Shown piece by piece: positions 22,681-32,344 of a stretch of 64,000 nt of DNA (its first letter is position 1; each line of letters starts with the position of its first letter). The notes below the pieces were generated by a model that was not told the origin of the DNA, did not search any database, and was given only the letters and a program-made list of their open reading frames with translations. The stretch is from positions 281,359,206 through 281,423,205 of the forward strand of contig NC_092872.1 in NCBI RefSeq assembly GCF_028372415.1, written 5' to 3'. Position numbers and translations under genes: made by a program. This DNA is from Notamacropus eugenii. Lineage: Eukaryota; Chordata; Mammalia; Diprotodontia; Macropodidae.

Positions 22681-25100
22681 ACTTTTTCTTGCTCTTTGGG
22701 TCTCCTACAACTTTTATGTTAAGAGATTGAGTATGCCATGATCCACCATCATACAATCTCACTGGAAGAACATTTATGTTGAAAAGTTAGGCCTTTATTT
22801 CAGGAAGAAGTTGGGGATCATTGGAAGATGGCATAATAACTCTGAGGGAATCCAGTCCACTATCCTCCTCTTATTTGATTCTTATGCCCCAGTTCACTGG
22901 CCATCCACAGTATCTGTCCAGGATATAGCCACAGATTGATGAAGGAGTTGTCCATTCAATGATATAAAATGGATTTGTGATCTCTCAGTGTGGCATTCCT
23001 GTCCAACAAAGATTGTAACCCCCTCATACTTGCCTATCCTAGATGGCTCTCACCAATATTCTTCCATAAGTTTGCCCCAAGATCTGTTTACCCAACATAC
23101 TGGAGATTTTCTGTGGATGATACTGACAATGTATAGATGCCAGTGGAGACTGTCCATCTCTTCCCTTTTCCTCTTGATTGATGACTGACCCATCTTCCCT
23201 GCCTCTACATTTCTCTAATCCTTTATACCACCTTTCCTTTGTAATCTTTTTATTTGCAAGGTGATATAGCCTTGCACTACAAAGTTTAAGTTTTTGAATT
23301 GTGGTGCTAGAGTTGACTTTTGAGAGTTCCTTGGACAGCAATCACTACTTAAAGAAATTGACTATTCTTTGGAAGGACAAATACTGTAGCTGAAATACTT
23401 TGATCATATATGAGAAGATAGGACTCGGAAAAGACCTTGTTGCTGGGAAAGATTGCAGTCAAAAGAAGAAGAGATGGCAGGGGATGAGATAGGTAGAGCT
23501 TGGACAGACTTTGGGAGAAAGTGGAGGACAGAAAGGTGAGGCGTGATATAGTCCATAAGGTTATCAAGAGTTGAACATGACTCAACAACTGAACGAGTAG
23601 CCTGCTCACACCATCATATACCTCTGTCATGCCCTTTGGGAGATTCTTATTTCCAGGTCTTTGGAAATTCTGGTATTTCATCATTCCCGGCCATATAACA
23701 AAATTGGAAGAATATTGGTGTTGGAAAGGTGGGGTTTTATTTCAGGGAGAAGTTTGAGGATATTAAGTGAACTGTGTAATTTTCCAACTGGTACCCAGTC
23801 TGCTCTCCTCTTCCTCCCAGTCAATACTGAGCCCAGCTCACCTTTACAGTGTCTGTTAACAACAATGTATTGATTGAATAGCTCTTTAGCTTGCTCATCC
23901 AACTATGTATCATAGACATTCTTCATTAACTAGATTTTTCCTATGAGGATAGACTGAAATGTTTTGCATGGTTATGGATCTCATTTAGGAGGCTTTGCAG
24001 TGTTCTAGGGTTGTAGAACCAGCATAACGTCATTTGGAAACAAGGACATCTGGAGGAGTCCACCATTTATTGGAAATCACTCTTGGCCTCTGCACTGGGC
24101 CTCTTCTGGGATGGTGGAAAACACTAGTGAGTATGTCTCGCTTCTTGATTTCTTTTTTTCTTAAGAAAGCTTATCAGCTTTCGAGGAGTCTTGTATAACT
24201 GTGACCTATGCAGGAAAGTCAACTTGTCAATGGAGAAATGTTAAGGAGGTGTTTTCCCCTCTGGAACCCAATGCCATTTTACAATTCACAAAGAATGAGC
24301 ACAACAGGTCTCGTATTATTGATATTTTCAGTCAGTGACGTATGATTAGGGTTGTATGAAGTATTATTGATGAAAGCCTTCCTAGTCCCTCCTAATGGTC
24401 CTATCCAGAATGTCCCTGATGCTTATGTAGATAATTCTCAAAAAGTTTGTGTTGATGGGAAGGTGGTTAAATGGATGGGCAATTGTTGAGGTCCTCTCAG
24501 TTGCCTTTCTTTGGAGGAGGGTAGGAATAAAAAGGCTCAGGGAAATTTTCCATGCCTTTGGCATCCTTTTTTCTTTCATATGCTTTGAGAATTGATAGTT
24601 CAATGCCCACAAAATTATCTTTAGTCTGGACCTTCTCTATATACATGCAATCTCATTTATCTCCTTTTTCAGTCTGTTTTCTTATCTCTATGACCTTGAG
24701 CAGTGCAACCAAGGCTGTGATGCTTAAGTCCCAAGATGACGACTACTTTCTTTGAGTGACAAAAGCTGTTTGGTGAGGTGACTCTGCTCATCATTTTCCA
24801 TACTCCTTTGCTCTAAGATTTGACAAGTGTCCTTGTATTCTAAATTGGTATTGTCGTTGACTGCCATATCTCTTCACTTGGAAGGACGTCAAATGTTTTG
24901 CTGGTTGAGGTGATTTCTAGGCTCTCTCTATGCCCAGCTTATGGAGATTGCTTTGCCTTGCTTAAACTTTTTAAGGTAAAGGTTTAATTATTGTCAATGT
25001 CTGTTCCTTCTTCTATTTCCCATTTCTTGTCTAAATAAGTAAGTTTTAATTCTATGACTTTTTTTTTTTATCATTTTGCTCTAGTTTTATATTACTCTTT
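22680..25100 (-). mobile_element. RTE-clade LINE relic, antisense
   Basis: Minus-strand translations in several frames give RTE blocks in order. These are LPSEEIWQSTTIPI (about 24870), MPKAWKISLSLFIP (about 24540), a block ending IIYISIRDILDRTIRRD (about 24400) followed by WEGF (equivalent to the EGFRKG motif), NTNILPILLYGRE (about 23690, equivalent to the LYGCETW block), and ILGQTYGRILVRAI (about 23050) near the C-terminus. All frames are broken. An endonuclease is not visible. The copy is split at 23366-23595 by an opposite-strand RTE 3' end. Confidence 0.65.
23366..23595 (+). mobile_element. RTE 3' end (sense) nested in the antisense RTE relic
   Basis: TTGGAAGGACAAATACTGTA, AAAAGACCTTGTTGCTGGGA, GATTGCAGTCAAAAGAAGAA GAGATGGCAG and AAGAGTTGAACATGACTCAA CAACTGAAC are the RTE/BovB-type 3' terminus, including the GACTGAAC-like end. 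It interrupts the minus-strand reading of the surrounding RTE. It is also the source-type tail of the SINEs at 1525-1702 and 36826-37063. Confidence 0.75.
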
Positions 25101-26084
25101 ATCTTTGCTCTTATAGACAGATGCTAGGCTTCCTTCTCCAGCTTGTTCCCTGACCCCATGTGGCCAGGTAGACAAGACTTATTGAAATTACTGTCATGTC
25201 ATCAAGGTCAAGACCCACAGCTTAAGAAGTGCTGAAGAAGTTGTGTGGAAAAAGTTTAAGAAGCTCTCATTTTATATATTAACATCTAGTGAAACAACAC
25301 TGGAAATCCTCTGTTATAGTATCAAACACTTTAGGGGAACATCCATCACCCTCTCTTCTGTCCCACTTGATAAGAAAATCCAGACAGTCATTAAGAAAAT
25401 CTTTTGTTCTGTTTATCAGCAGAGTTGACATGGCTTTGACATATGCAGAGGAGACAGAATGTGGCCAACATTTTGCTCTACTGAATCAAATGCCTTTTGA
25501 AAGTTAAACAGTAATAATAGTGGGAACTGGCATCCTCTGAACCTTTTTTCCATCAATCGTGTGACTGTGAAAACTGTTCCCTTTTCATACCTTCATCAAG
25601 GATTCCTAACGTACATGTATAGAGAGTATCCTTGTAATTAAAAGGAGGTGCCAGCTTCCTTCTGTGTTTTCTCCCCTATTAGGTTGTAAGTTCCTGGAGG
25701 GAAAAATTTGCCCCCTACTCCTAGCCTCCCATGGTCCTTAGTTCAGAGTAAAGATGTCATAACCATTTTTCATTTATCCATTCTTTCCCCTCTAAAGGTC
25801 GGTTGTGATTGAGATTTTCTTGATTACCTTTTTTTTTTTGGTGATAAGGTCCATGATTTTGTCTTAAGAATCTCCCTTTCTGATACATTGAGACATGATC
25901 CCTTAACCTCCTCATAAAAGGATGGCCATGATTAATGGAAGCTTTTTCTGCCTTCATTGTATTCATGTGACTTGGCCAGACATCCTCTGCTGTTTTGCAA
26001 AGACAAATCAAAACACACAGATTTGATGTCACAGCATGAAAGACTTTTTGTTCTCTTACCTAGAACTTGGCTATTCTATGGTAT
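25101..26084. other. Mostly unrecognised; small L2 3' scrap
   Basis: 25675-25760 (AGGTTGTAAGTTCCTGGAGG) is a sense L2 3' end scrap. The minus frame 25757-26032 is basic but has no family signature; it may be a distal part of the RTE relic. Confidence 0.4.
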
Positions 26085-26215
26085 TTGGAGGAGAGAACTT
26101 GAATTCAAACCTCAGCTCTGCATGACCTTGGACAAGTCTCTCTCCCCTCTTTGGGCCAAATCTGGGCTGGGATCATATGGTGTGAGTTGCTTTCCAGCTA
26201 GAATTCTTAGGGATT
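26085..26215 (+). mobile_element. MIR-type SINE fragment
   Basis: TTGAATTCAAACCTCAGCTC, TGACCTTGGACAAGTCTCTC and TTTCCAGCTAGAATTC. Confidence 0.7.
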
Positions 26216-26834
26216 ATCTTGAAATTCCCAGAAACTCCCACTCCTCTACATCCATTTGTCATGTGGAGAGACAGAATGATCTTCTGGGATCCTGAAGTTT
26301 CCTTCTCCCTCCTCTTTTGAAATGAGGATTATTGAAGATAACCCCTTGAAAGTGCTGCTTGTCTCACACAGCCTGTTCTGGACTCTCATTTCTAGCTGCG
26401 CAGAAGTGGGTTGGGGGTATTCTGAAGGTTTGGCAGCAGGAGAACCAACTGTTTCTGCTAATGGTATTCTGGTTTTGGCCAACTGAGGGCTATTTTGCTG
26501 AGCTTCGAGCATTCTTGAGTTAAAGGGTCTGGATGATCTCTTAAAGTTCCTTCCATTCATATTGCAAGGAATATCCTGGGGGGGGGAGGGGAAAGCAGCT
26601 CAGTTTGTGAGCCATTGGTTATCCCGGGATTGGGTGAGCTCTAGAATCTCCAATTTCAAATACAAGGAGTGGGGAACCTTACTTTGAGGTTGGGTTAAAG
26701 GATTTCTGAAGTCCCCTCTAATTTTGGGATGCCATGAAAGAGCCTAACTTGACACTTTGCGGTCTTCAAGTCTCTGGTCTCTAAGCAAAGGTCTCCCCCT
26801 GCTTGACATCTCATGAAAACTAGTATAATCCTAA
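26216..26834. other. No recognisable feature; short G-run
   Basis: 26579-26592 holds GGGGGGGGAGGGGA-type sequence. The end of this stretch may already belong to the LINE leader. Confidence 0.4.
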
Positions 26835-27217
26835 GAGCAACAAACCTATCAAGTGCTATGTGCAAGACCCTATACCAAGGGTGTAGGGTATGTTCAGAGA
26901 GGACCAGTATCTTTGGTGTGATGGCTGCCAAGCCCTTTGCAGGGCTCTTTCCACCTTTGGTGTCCACCTGTTCTACCCTCTCACCTGTGGCTCCAAGAAG
27001 CTGCAGCATGTGCAGTGGCCACATCCTGGTATACCATTTCAGCAGATGGGCCAAACAAAGTTGAGGGTAACCAAGGGGTCTCAAACCTATTGGTGAGTTA
27101 GTGGGGGGTGTCTACCCCAAGCATGTGAAGACTTCATTTGGTGGAATGGGAGGATGAGAAAAACTTCTTCCAATGGCCATGAAAGCAGATGAAACAGGAG
27201 ATGTGCAGCACTTAGAG

Positions 27218-27258
27218 CTTGGTTAGACACCAAAGAGCTTAGTTAGACACCAAAAATG
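27218..27258 (+). repeat. Short tandem duplication in the LINE leader
   Basis: Two adjacent copies of about 20 bp sharing GGTTAGACACCAAAGA or AGTTAGACACCAAAAA. Probably a local slippage duplication in this copy. Confidence 0.7.
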
Positions 27259-28403
27259 CCAATATGTCAAAATGTGCTGCATCCTGAGCCATTGCCAGCT
27301 GTCTTGACTCTATCCTGCCACTGGACTACGATGACTTTGTAGGAGAGAGTGAGGCTGACGACTTTGTGCAACTCTGCCTCACTTGAATCCAATTTACTCA
27401 TGTATCAAAAGGCATCACCTATATATCATTTCACTATTATGCCTCAAAGTCCTGTGGTGACAGGCAAGTGATGAAGCAGTAGGTGCAGATACACTGGGAG
27501 CTGTAGTCACAACCCTGCATACAGGTGGCCCAGGCCATAGGGTCGTTTCTCACTGGAAGCAGCAGTGGGACTCGGCAGCCCCCTGAGTGTCTGAGCAGCC
27601 TTTTAAGGTTGCACTGCTCACCTCCTGGTGTGAGGAAGGGGGCTAGAAAAGGTGCCCTAAACATTGCCTGCTTACCCAACCTTGGCCTGATTACCGCGGC
27701 AGGCAGGGAATCCCACTATGCTGTCAAAACACAAAAAAATGTACGAAAACATCTACAAAGATGATTCCACTCACCATTGGCACATGGAACATGCACGCAC
27801 TAATAGACAACACAAAAATCCAGTAGACCTGAAAGAAGAATTGCTTTTGTTGCAAGAGAACTCAACAGGTATTGCATCCAAATAGCAAGCCCTGAGTGAA
27901 ATAAAGGTTGGCAAATGAAGGCCAGCTTACTGAAGCTGGAGCTGAATATACCTTTTTCTGGAGTGGGCACAGTGAAGGGGAGCGCCATGAAGCTGGCGTG
28001 GGTTTTGCAATAAAAACTAATCTAATCAGCAAGCTGCTATGCCTATCAAAAGGAGTGAATGACAGACTTGTGACAATGTGATTGCCACCCACAGGAAAAT
28101 GCCATGCCAGCATCCTCAGTGCCTATGCAACCCCCATGACAAACCCTGATGAAGTCAAAGAAAAGTTTTATGAAGACCTAGAGACCCTTATTGTCACTGT
28201 GCCAAAAGAGGATAAGCTTATCATTCTGGGTGACTTTAATGCTAGAGTAGGCTCAGACTATCAGTCTTGGTAGGGTCCTAGGGAGGAATGGAGTTGGAAA
28301 CAGCAGGAGCAATGGGCATTTACTGCTGAAGACTTGTGTATCGCATGACCTTCTCATCACCAACACTGTTTTCCATTTACCTAAATGCAATAAAACTTCA
28401 TGG

Positions 28404-28955
28404 ATGCACCCTTGCAGCAAATACTGGCATCAAACAGACTATGTGATTGTAAGAAGAGACAGACAAGATGTGAGAGTGACAAAGGCAATGTGTGGTGCAG
28501 AGTGCTGGACTGATCATAGACTTATCCTTTCCAAGCAAAATATTTGCCTTCATCAAAAGTGCCATCCCCAAGGCAAAATGACTACCAGAAGAATTAATAT
28601 CAACAAATTAGAGCTCTTCTCTAAGCGTGAACAGTTTGTTGCTGACTTGGAGGGAAAGTTGAGCCAACACACAGTTGGCAACAGTGGAGCAGAAAAGGAG
28701 TGGGCAGCTTTCAGAGATTTGGTGCACAACACTGCATTTGCTCATCTTGGTCAGAACATTCGCAAACACCAAGACTGGTTTGATGAAAATGATGGGGAAA
28801 TTCAGAACCTGCTAAATGAAAAACGAGAACTCCACAGGATTTACCAGCGGGATAGTTCATCTATCTCTAAGAAGGCAGCATTTAATTCCATCAAAAGCAA
28901 AGTACAAGCAAAATTTAGAGAGATGCAGGATTCCTGGCTCAGTAAGAGAAGATGA
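28404..28955 (+). pseudogene. Longest open fragment of the LINE ORF (endonuclease C-terminus to linker)
   Basis: An open frame of 183 residues inside the LINE relic. Its start shows the end of the endonuclease fold (DYVIVRRDRQDV, then CWTDHRLI containing the terminal D-H pair). Its middle and end show the charged linker with WAAFRDLVHNTAF and KHQDWFDENDGEIQNLL. It is not a host gene: the flanking frames continue the same retrotransposon protein after frameshifts. Confidence 0.85.
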
Positions 28956-29086
28956 AATTCAGTTTTATGCTGATAGTAACAATCCAAAATGCTTTTAAGA
29001 TGTCCTGAAAGCTATTTATGGACCAAAAACCTATGGTGCATCACAACTACTCAGTGCTGATGGAGCCACATTGATTAGATAAGGAC

Positions 29087-29640
29087 ATGATCCTAGAGAG
29101 ATGGGCTGAACACTTCCATAGTGTTCTCAACAGACCATCATCAATCAATGCTGAGGCCATTGGTTGTTTACCTCAGGTTGAAATCAATCCCTCCTTAGCT
29201 GAACTTCTAATTGAAGAAGAGGTTTTGAGGGCTATTAGGCTCCTTTCATGTGGCAAAGCACCTGGTGCTGATTCTATTTCAGCTGATATTTACAAGGTAG
29301 GGGGACCATTGCTCATACAAAAGCTAACTGAAATTTTTCAGGTTATATGGCAAAAAGAGGTTATTCCCTAGGAGTTCAAGAATGCCTCCATTGTCCATCT
29401 CTATAAGGGTAAAGGGAATAGGTTGTCCTGCAACAGTCACAGGAGGATCTCTCTCTTAGTCATTGCTGGCAAAATTCTTGCTAGAGTCCTCCTTAATAGG
29501 CTGGTCCTTCACCTGGAAGATGGGCATACACCTGAGAGCCAGTGTGGCTTCAGAAAGGGCGGAACAAGTCGATATGGTGTTTGCTGCCCCACAACTCCAG
29601 GAGAAATGCCAGGAGCAGAAGAGAGGTCTGTACCAGGTGC
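29087..29640 (+). pseudogene. Partial reverse transcriptase of the LINE
   Basis: Begins MILERWAEHFHSVLNRPSS, a typical RT N-terminal block. It continues through the PGAD motif, a stop near 29370, the NSHRRISLL block and SQCGFRKGG, then shifts frame into QLQEKCQEQKRGLY. Homology ends at about 29645, just before a SINE. The palm domain with the catalytic aspartates is absent, so it cannot be active. Confidence 0.8.
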
Positions 29641-29667
29641 CAAGGATGCCCGGGGAAAGGGAAAGGA

Positions 29668-29905
29668 ATGAGCATTTATTAAGCGCCTGTGGTGTGCTGA
29701 TTGCTTTTTACAAATACGTATTTGACCCTCACAACACTGGGAGGTGGACGCCAGCATCAGCTTCTTTGTCCAGATGAGGAAACTGAGGCAGACAGAGGTT
29801 AAGTGACCCGCTTGGGGCCACACAGCTCGCAAGGTCTGAGCCCCCATTTGAATTTGGGTCTTCCTACTCCCAGTCACGCATCACGTCCCCTGTGCCATCC
29901 AGCTG
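29668..29905 (-). mobile_element. tRNA-derived marsupial SINE, complete, minus strand
   Basis: On + it starts with the 3' end (TTTATTAAGCGCCTG), passes the conserved core (GAGGAAACTGAGGCAGACAG, TTAAGTGAC, CACACAGCT) and ends with the tRNA-like head (TTGAATTTGGGTCTTCC ... CATCCAGCTGC). It sits between the truncated LINE and the purine-rich tract. Confidence 0.85.
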
Positions 29906-30335
29906 CAGGGGAGGGGGCAGGAGGTGGGGAAGGGACAAGGGGAGTTATGGAGGAGGCAAATGGGAGGAAGGAAAGGGAGGGGGAGGAATGGGGAGAAACG
30001 CCTGTGATGGTGAAGGAGGGAGATGTGGGAGGCCACGAGGTGAGGAGTGGACAAGGGAGGAGCAGCTGGGATGAGGGTGGAAAAGTGGAGGGACGGTAGG
30101 AGGCGGGGGGAGGGAGGGAGGAGCAGGGGAGAGGGTGGAGCAGCTGGGGAGGGAGGGAGGAGAAAAGGGGAGGGTGCAGAAGGAAAGGAGCAGCGGGGAT
30201 GAGGAGGGGGAGGGGCGCAGAGGGGGAGGAGCGGAGAGGGGGCGGAGCAACTGGTGGGAGGGGAGGGGGAAGGAGAGGAGCAGCTGGAGAAGGGGAGGGG
30301 TCGAAGCAGCTAGGGGTGAGGAAGGGGGAGGTGAC
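29890..30335 (+). repeat. Purine-rich minisatellite flanking the CpG island
   Basis: About 440 bp are almost all A/G on the + strand. From about 30058 a degenerate unit recurs at irregular spacing, roughly GGAGCAGCTGGGGA followed by G-rich filler. Starts are near 30058, 30120, 30137, 30188, 30226, 30243, 30277 and 30303, with the core GAGCAGCT or GAGCA preserved. Two neighbouring chance ORFs on each strand come from this composition. Such mirror-like polypurine DNA can form triplex or G-quadruplex structure; that part is inference. Confidence 0.7.
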
Positions 30336-30422
30336 TGTGGGGGCGGGATAGAGGAGCGGAGAACTCAGTAGCCAACCGCCTCACAATCAGTCGCCCCGGG
30401 GCGGGGCCTCCAGTGGGCGGAA

Positions 30423-30430
30423 TGACGTCA
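30423..30430. promoter_or_regulatory. Perfect palindromic CRE (TGACGTCA)
   Basis: The eight-base consensus for CREB/ATF dimers is present without mismatch. It lies 16 bp right of a GC box and about 50 bp left of the first CCAAT box. A TGACG half-site recurs at 30543-30547. CpG inside the site makes it methylation-sensitive. Binding is inferred from sequence only. Confidence 0.7.
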
Positions 30431-30477
30431 CCGCCCCGGTCGCGGGCCCCGCCCCCGGCGCCGAAAGAGGCGCCCGT

Positions 30478-30484
30478 CCATTGG
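30478..30484 (-). promoter_or_regulatory. CCAAT box, reverse orientation (CCATTGG)
   Basis: Reads CCAATGG on the minus strand, a typical NF-Y site. It pairs with a forward CCAAT at 30507-30511, about 28 bp away, close to the spacing often seen for cooperating NF-Y sites in TATA-less promoters. Confidence 0.65.
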
Positions 30485-30506
30485 CTGCGTTCGGGCCGCG
30501 GTGGGG

Positions 30507-30511
30507 CCAAT
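30507..30511 (+). promoter_or_regulatory. CCAAT box, forward orientation
   Basis: CCAAT followed by GATGGGGC. The overlapping ATG triplets at 30510 and 30513 are the last ones before a long ATG-free stretch. If transcription starts to the right of this box, as is usual, they are not in the mRNA. Confidence 0.6.
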
Positions 30512-30550
30512 GATGGGGCAGCACAGCGCGCAGGTTGGGCCTTGACGTTG

Positions 30551-30594
30551 TCGCCGCCGCCACCGCCGCCGCCGTCGCCGCCGCCGCCGTCGCT
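30551..30594 (+). repeat. Interrupted CCG/CGC triplet tract in the leader
   Basis: Runs of GCC/CCG triplets are broken by CAC, GTC and GTC interruptions, which tend to stabilise such tracts. A second similar tract lies at 30926-30959 immediately before the candidate donor. Confidence 0.75.
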
Positions 30595-30806
30595 GCTTCT
30601 GCTGGTGCTGCTCACTGTGTGTTCCTCTGCCTCTGCCTCTTCCTCGGCCTCGGCCTTCACTGCCGCCGCCGCCCCTGGATCCCAGTGAAGAGGACCCGTC
30701 CCGGCTCCCCTGCTGCCGCCGCCGCCTCGGGCCCGGCCGCCCCCGCTGTCCCCCTCCCCGCCGCCTTCGTCTCCTCCCCCGGGCCGCGCTCGGGCCTGAC
30801 GAGACC

Positions 30807-30815
30807 ATGTCCTGA
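30807..30815 (+). CDS. Two-codon upstream ORF (ATG TCC TGA)
   Basis: A minimal upstream reading frame encoding Met-Ser. The context is GAGACC before the ATG, with A at -3, which is favourable; the +4 base is T. It is the only ATG between 30516 and 30962. If the leader is transcribed as proposed, ribosomes scanning exon 1 would meet only this start. Any effect on translation is inference. Confidence 0.4.
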   Translation: MS

Positions 30816-30925
30816 CTGAGGCGGAGGCGGAGGCGGCCGCAGCGGGCGCGGGCCCAGGCCCAGGGCGGGCGAGGCACGGAGGAGGGCGGCCGGGCCCGAG
30901 CAGGCCGGTAGCTCCGCGGGACGAG

Positions 30926-30959
30926 CCGCCGCCGCCACCGCCGCCGCCGCCTCCGCCCC
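30926..30959 (+). repeat. Second CCG-rich triplet tract before the donor
   Basis: GCCGCCGCC-type triplets with single CAC and CTC interruptions run almost to the candidate splice donor. This is a low-complexity leader sequence, strongly GC and likely structured in RNA. Confidence 0.7.
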
Positions 30960-31240
30960 CAGGTACCCGGGGCCCGCGGGAGGGGGCGTGTGCGGGGAGG
31001 AGCGGGGCCCCGCCCGCGCCTCGGCTGCTAGCTTGTGGGGAGCCCTGTACCCCGGTTCTGCTCTCTGCTGCTGGGCGTGTCTGCACCCCTCCCGGGATGT
31101 TTATCTTGTCTCCCCGGGACCGAGCTGGGGGGCGGGGCGGGGAGGCTGCGGCCGGGGGCGCTCCAGTCGGGGCCGCCTCTCGGGAGGGTTTGCCGCCTCC
31201 TTTACCCTTGCGATGGGGTGACGATGTGGGATTCAGCAAA

Positions 31241-31879
31241 CTTTGGAGTTAAGACGCCGCTTCTTAGGAGTGTGAGATTTCATGCAGGATCCGTTGTGCA
31301 GGTGTGCCATATTGAAAGTGCTTGAACTGGAGCGGACAGGGTTAGGGATGTCCCAAGTGCGTCGACTTCGGCTGCATTTCTGATAAGTGAGGACTGGGGA
31401 CGGTAAAGGTCGATCTCTCCTTTCTCATCTTGCCTCTGCACAATTCGGATTTGGGTTTCTTTGGTTCGGTCAGCTACTTACTGTTTGGGACAGCGGAAGA
31501 CTCATCCCGTCTCCGCCGATCTGTGGTATTTCCAATTTTCCCTTCCGGAGCTTCTTAGCCTAGTCTCTCGTGCCTTTGTTCGGAGCCACCTTTATTTTTA
31601 GTAGCGTAGTATTTCTGGAACATTCCTGCTCTGCTTTGTATTTTGAACGAAATGCCATTTTATACACGGTAGCACCCCCTTCTCTAACCCCAGTTCTGCT
31701 ACTAACCCCCCCACCCCCCCATTCCCCTCAGCTCCGGGTTTTCAGTGGCTTCTGGCCGATTACAGCTCAGCCTGATATTTAAAGCCTTGCGGGACAGACC
31801 TAGCCCCTATCTGCCTCTGGAGCTTTGTTTCCCACTGCTTTTCTACCGAACACTCTCTGGAAGGTAAACTGGTTTATTA
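31241..31879. other. Shore of the CpG island, no repeat recognised
   Basis: CpG density falls gradually and unique-looking sequence continues. There is no conserved exon that I can recognise. Confidence 0.45.
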
Positions 31880-32265
31880 GTTCCCCCAAAATAACGTGTG
31901 CAGTCCCCCAGTGCTTTGGTTCAAGCAAGTTCCTTGGTGTGGAATGCCCCTCCCTCTTCCTCTCCACTTGTCTAAATTCTGACTTTTTCTTCTAGGTCCA
32001 TCCAAAAGTCCCATCTTCTTGGAGAAGCCAGTCCTTAATGACCATTCTTCCCTCTGAACTCCAGTAACACTCGTTGTCCATACCATTCATTTGGCGCTCG
32101 GCATGTGACACACAAGTGTTGTTTATCTGTTTATACGTATCCTGTCTCCCTAAGTAGATTGTGAGCCCTTTGAGAGCAAGGTCGGAGTTACACTCTTTAT
32201 AGCAACGATGTCTTAGCACACCGTCTTGCAAAGTAGTACATACTCAGTTGAGTGCTGATAACAAT
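31880..32265 (+). mobile_element. L2 3' end
   Basis: GTGTGGAATGCCCCTCCCTC, TCTTGGAGAAGCCAGTCCTT, AAGTAGATTGTGAGCCCTTT GAGAGCAAGG. Sense L2 order. Confidence 0.75.
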
Positions 32266-32344
32266 GCTACTACGCAAAAGAAGTAATACTTTTCCCACAT
32301 TTTATTTGACAGTCTTGATTGAGATATGGATCTAAGTGATTCTA

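Larger units (their letters stand above)
26835..29645 (+). mobile_element. Non-LTR retrotransposon relic (5' leader, AP-endonuclease, partial reverse transcriptase)
   Basis: A decayed LINE on the + strand. The leader runs to about 27760. Endonuclease motifs then follow: IGTWNMH (about 27775), a GQLTEAGAEYTFFW block (about 27920), [12 protein letters not shown] (28210-28250), and TSWMHP/DYVIV/CWTDHRL (28395-28530), matching the order of APE-type endonucleases. The linker has HQDWFDEND (about 28775). The RT begins with SCGKAPGADSISADIYK (about 29250), then ISLLVIAGKILARVLLNRL and SQCGFRKGG (29445-29565). Stops and frameshifts break it, for example a TAG near 28270. The motifs look closest to the RTE superfamily, but the clade is uncertain. 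It stops soon after the QCGFRK motif, so the catalytic YxDD region and 3' end are missing, which is unusual because most LINE copies lose the 5' end. Confidence 0.85.
30540..30962 (+). other. Candidate non-coding first exon (5' leader) of the CpG-island gene
   Basis: The right edge is the candidate donor CCCCCAG|GTACCC (exon end 30962, intron GT 30963-30964). The left edge (transcription start) cannot be fixed from sequence and is placed just past the CCAAT boxes. The exon is CCG-rich and has only one ATG (30807), followed after one codon by TGA, so it cannot encode the protein start by itself. The donor is weak at +4 to +6 compared with GTAAGT; CCG|GTAGCT at 30907 is an alternative. An exon of this kind with a long first intron is common for mammalian CpG-island genes. 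Gene identity is unknown. Confidence 0.5.
30340..31240 (+). promoter_or_regulatory. CpG island and TATA-less promoter of an unidentified gene
   Basis: This is the only extended stretch in the window with very high G+C content and abundant CpG. The rest is CpG-depleted mammalian DNA. It holds Sp1-type GC boxes (GGGGCGGGGC at 30398-30407, CCCCGCCCCC at 30447-30456), a full CRE, two CCAAT boxes and CCG-rich tracts, and I see no TATA box. Such islands mark broadly expressed or housekeeping promoters in vertebrates. The + orientation is inferred from the order CRE, CCAAT, CCG-rich leader, splice donor. The minus strand is open across much of the island but has no recognisable coding content. I did not recognise the gene. 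Confidence 0.85.

Noticed and set aside
29803..30371. Gly/Glu/Arg-rich and Pro/Ser-rich frames in the purine tract
   Set aside because: They are read-throughs of the polypurine minisatellite on both strands.
30310..31239. 309-codon minus-strand open frame across the CpG island
   Set aside because: Made of Gly, Ala, Pro, Arg and Ser runs from GC-rich triplets, with no domain. Stop codons are rare in such composition, so the length is not evidence of coding.
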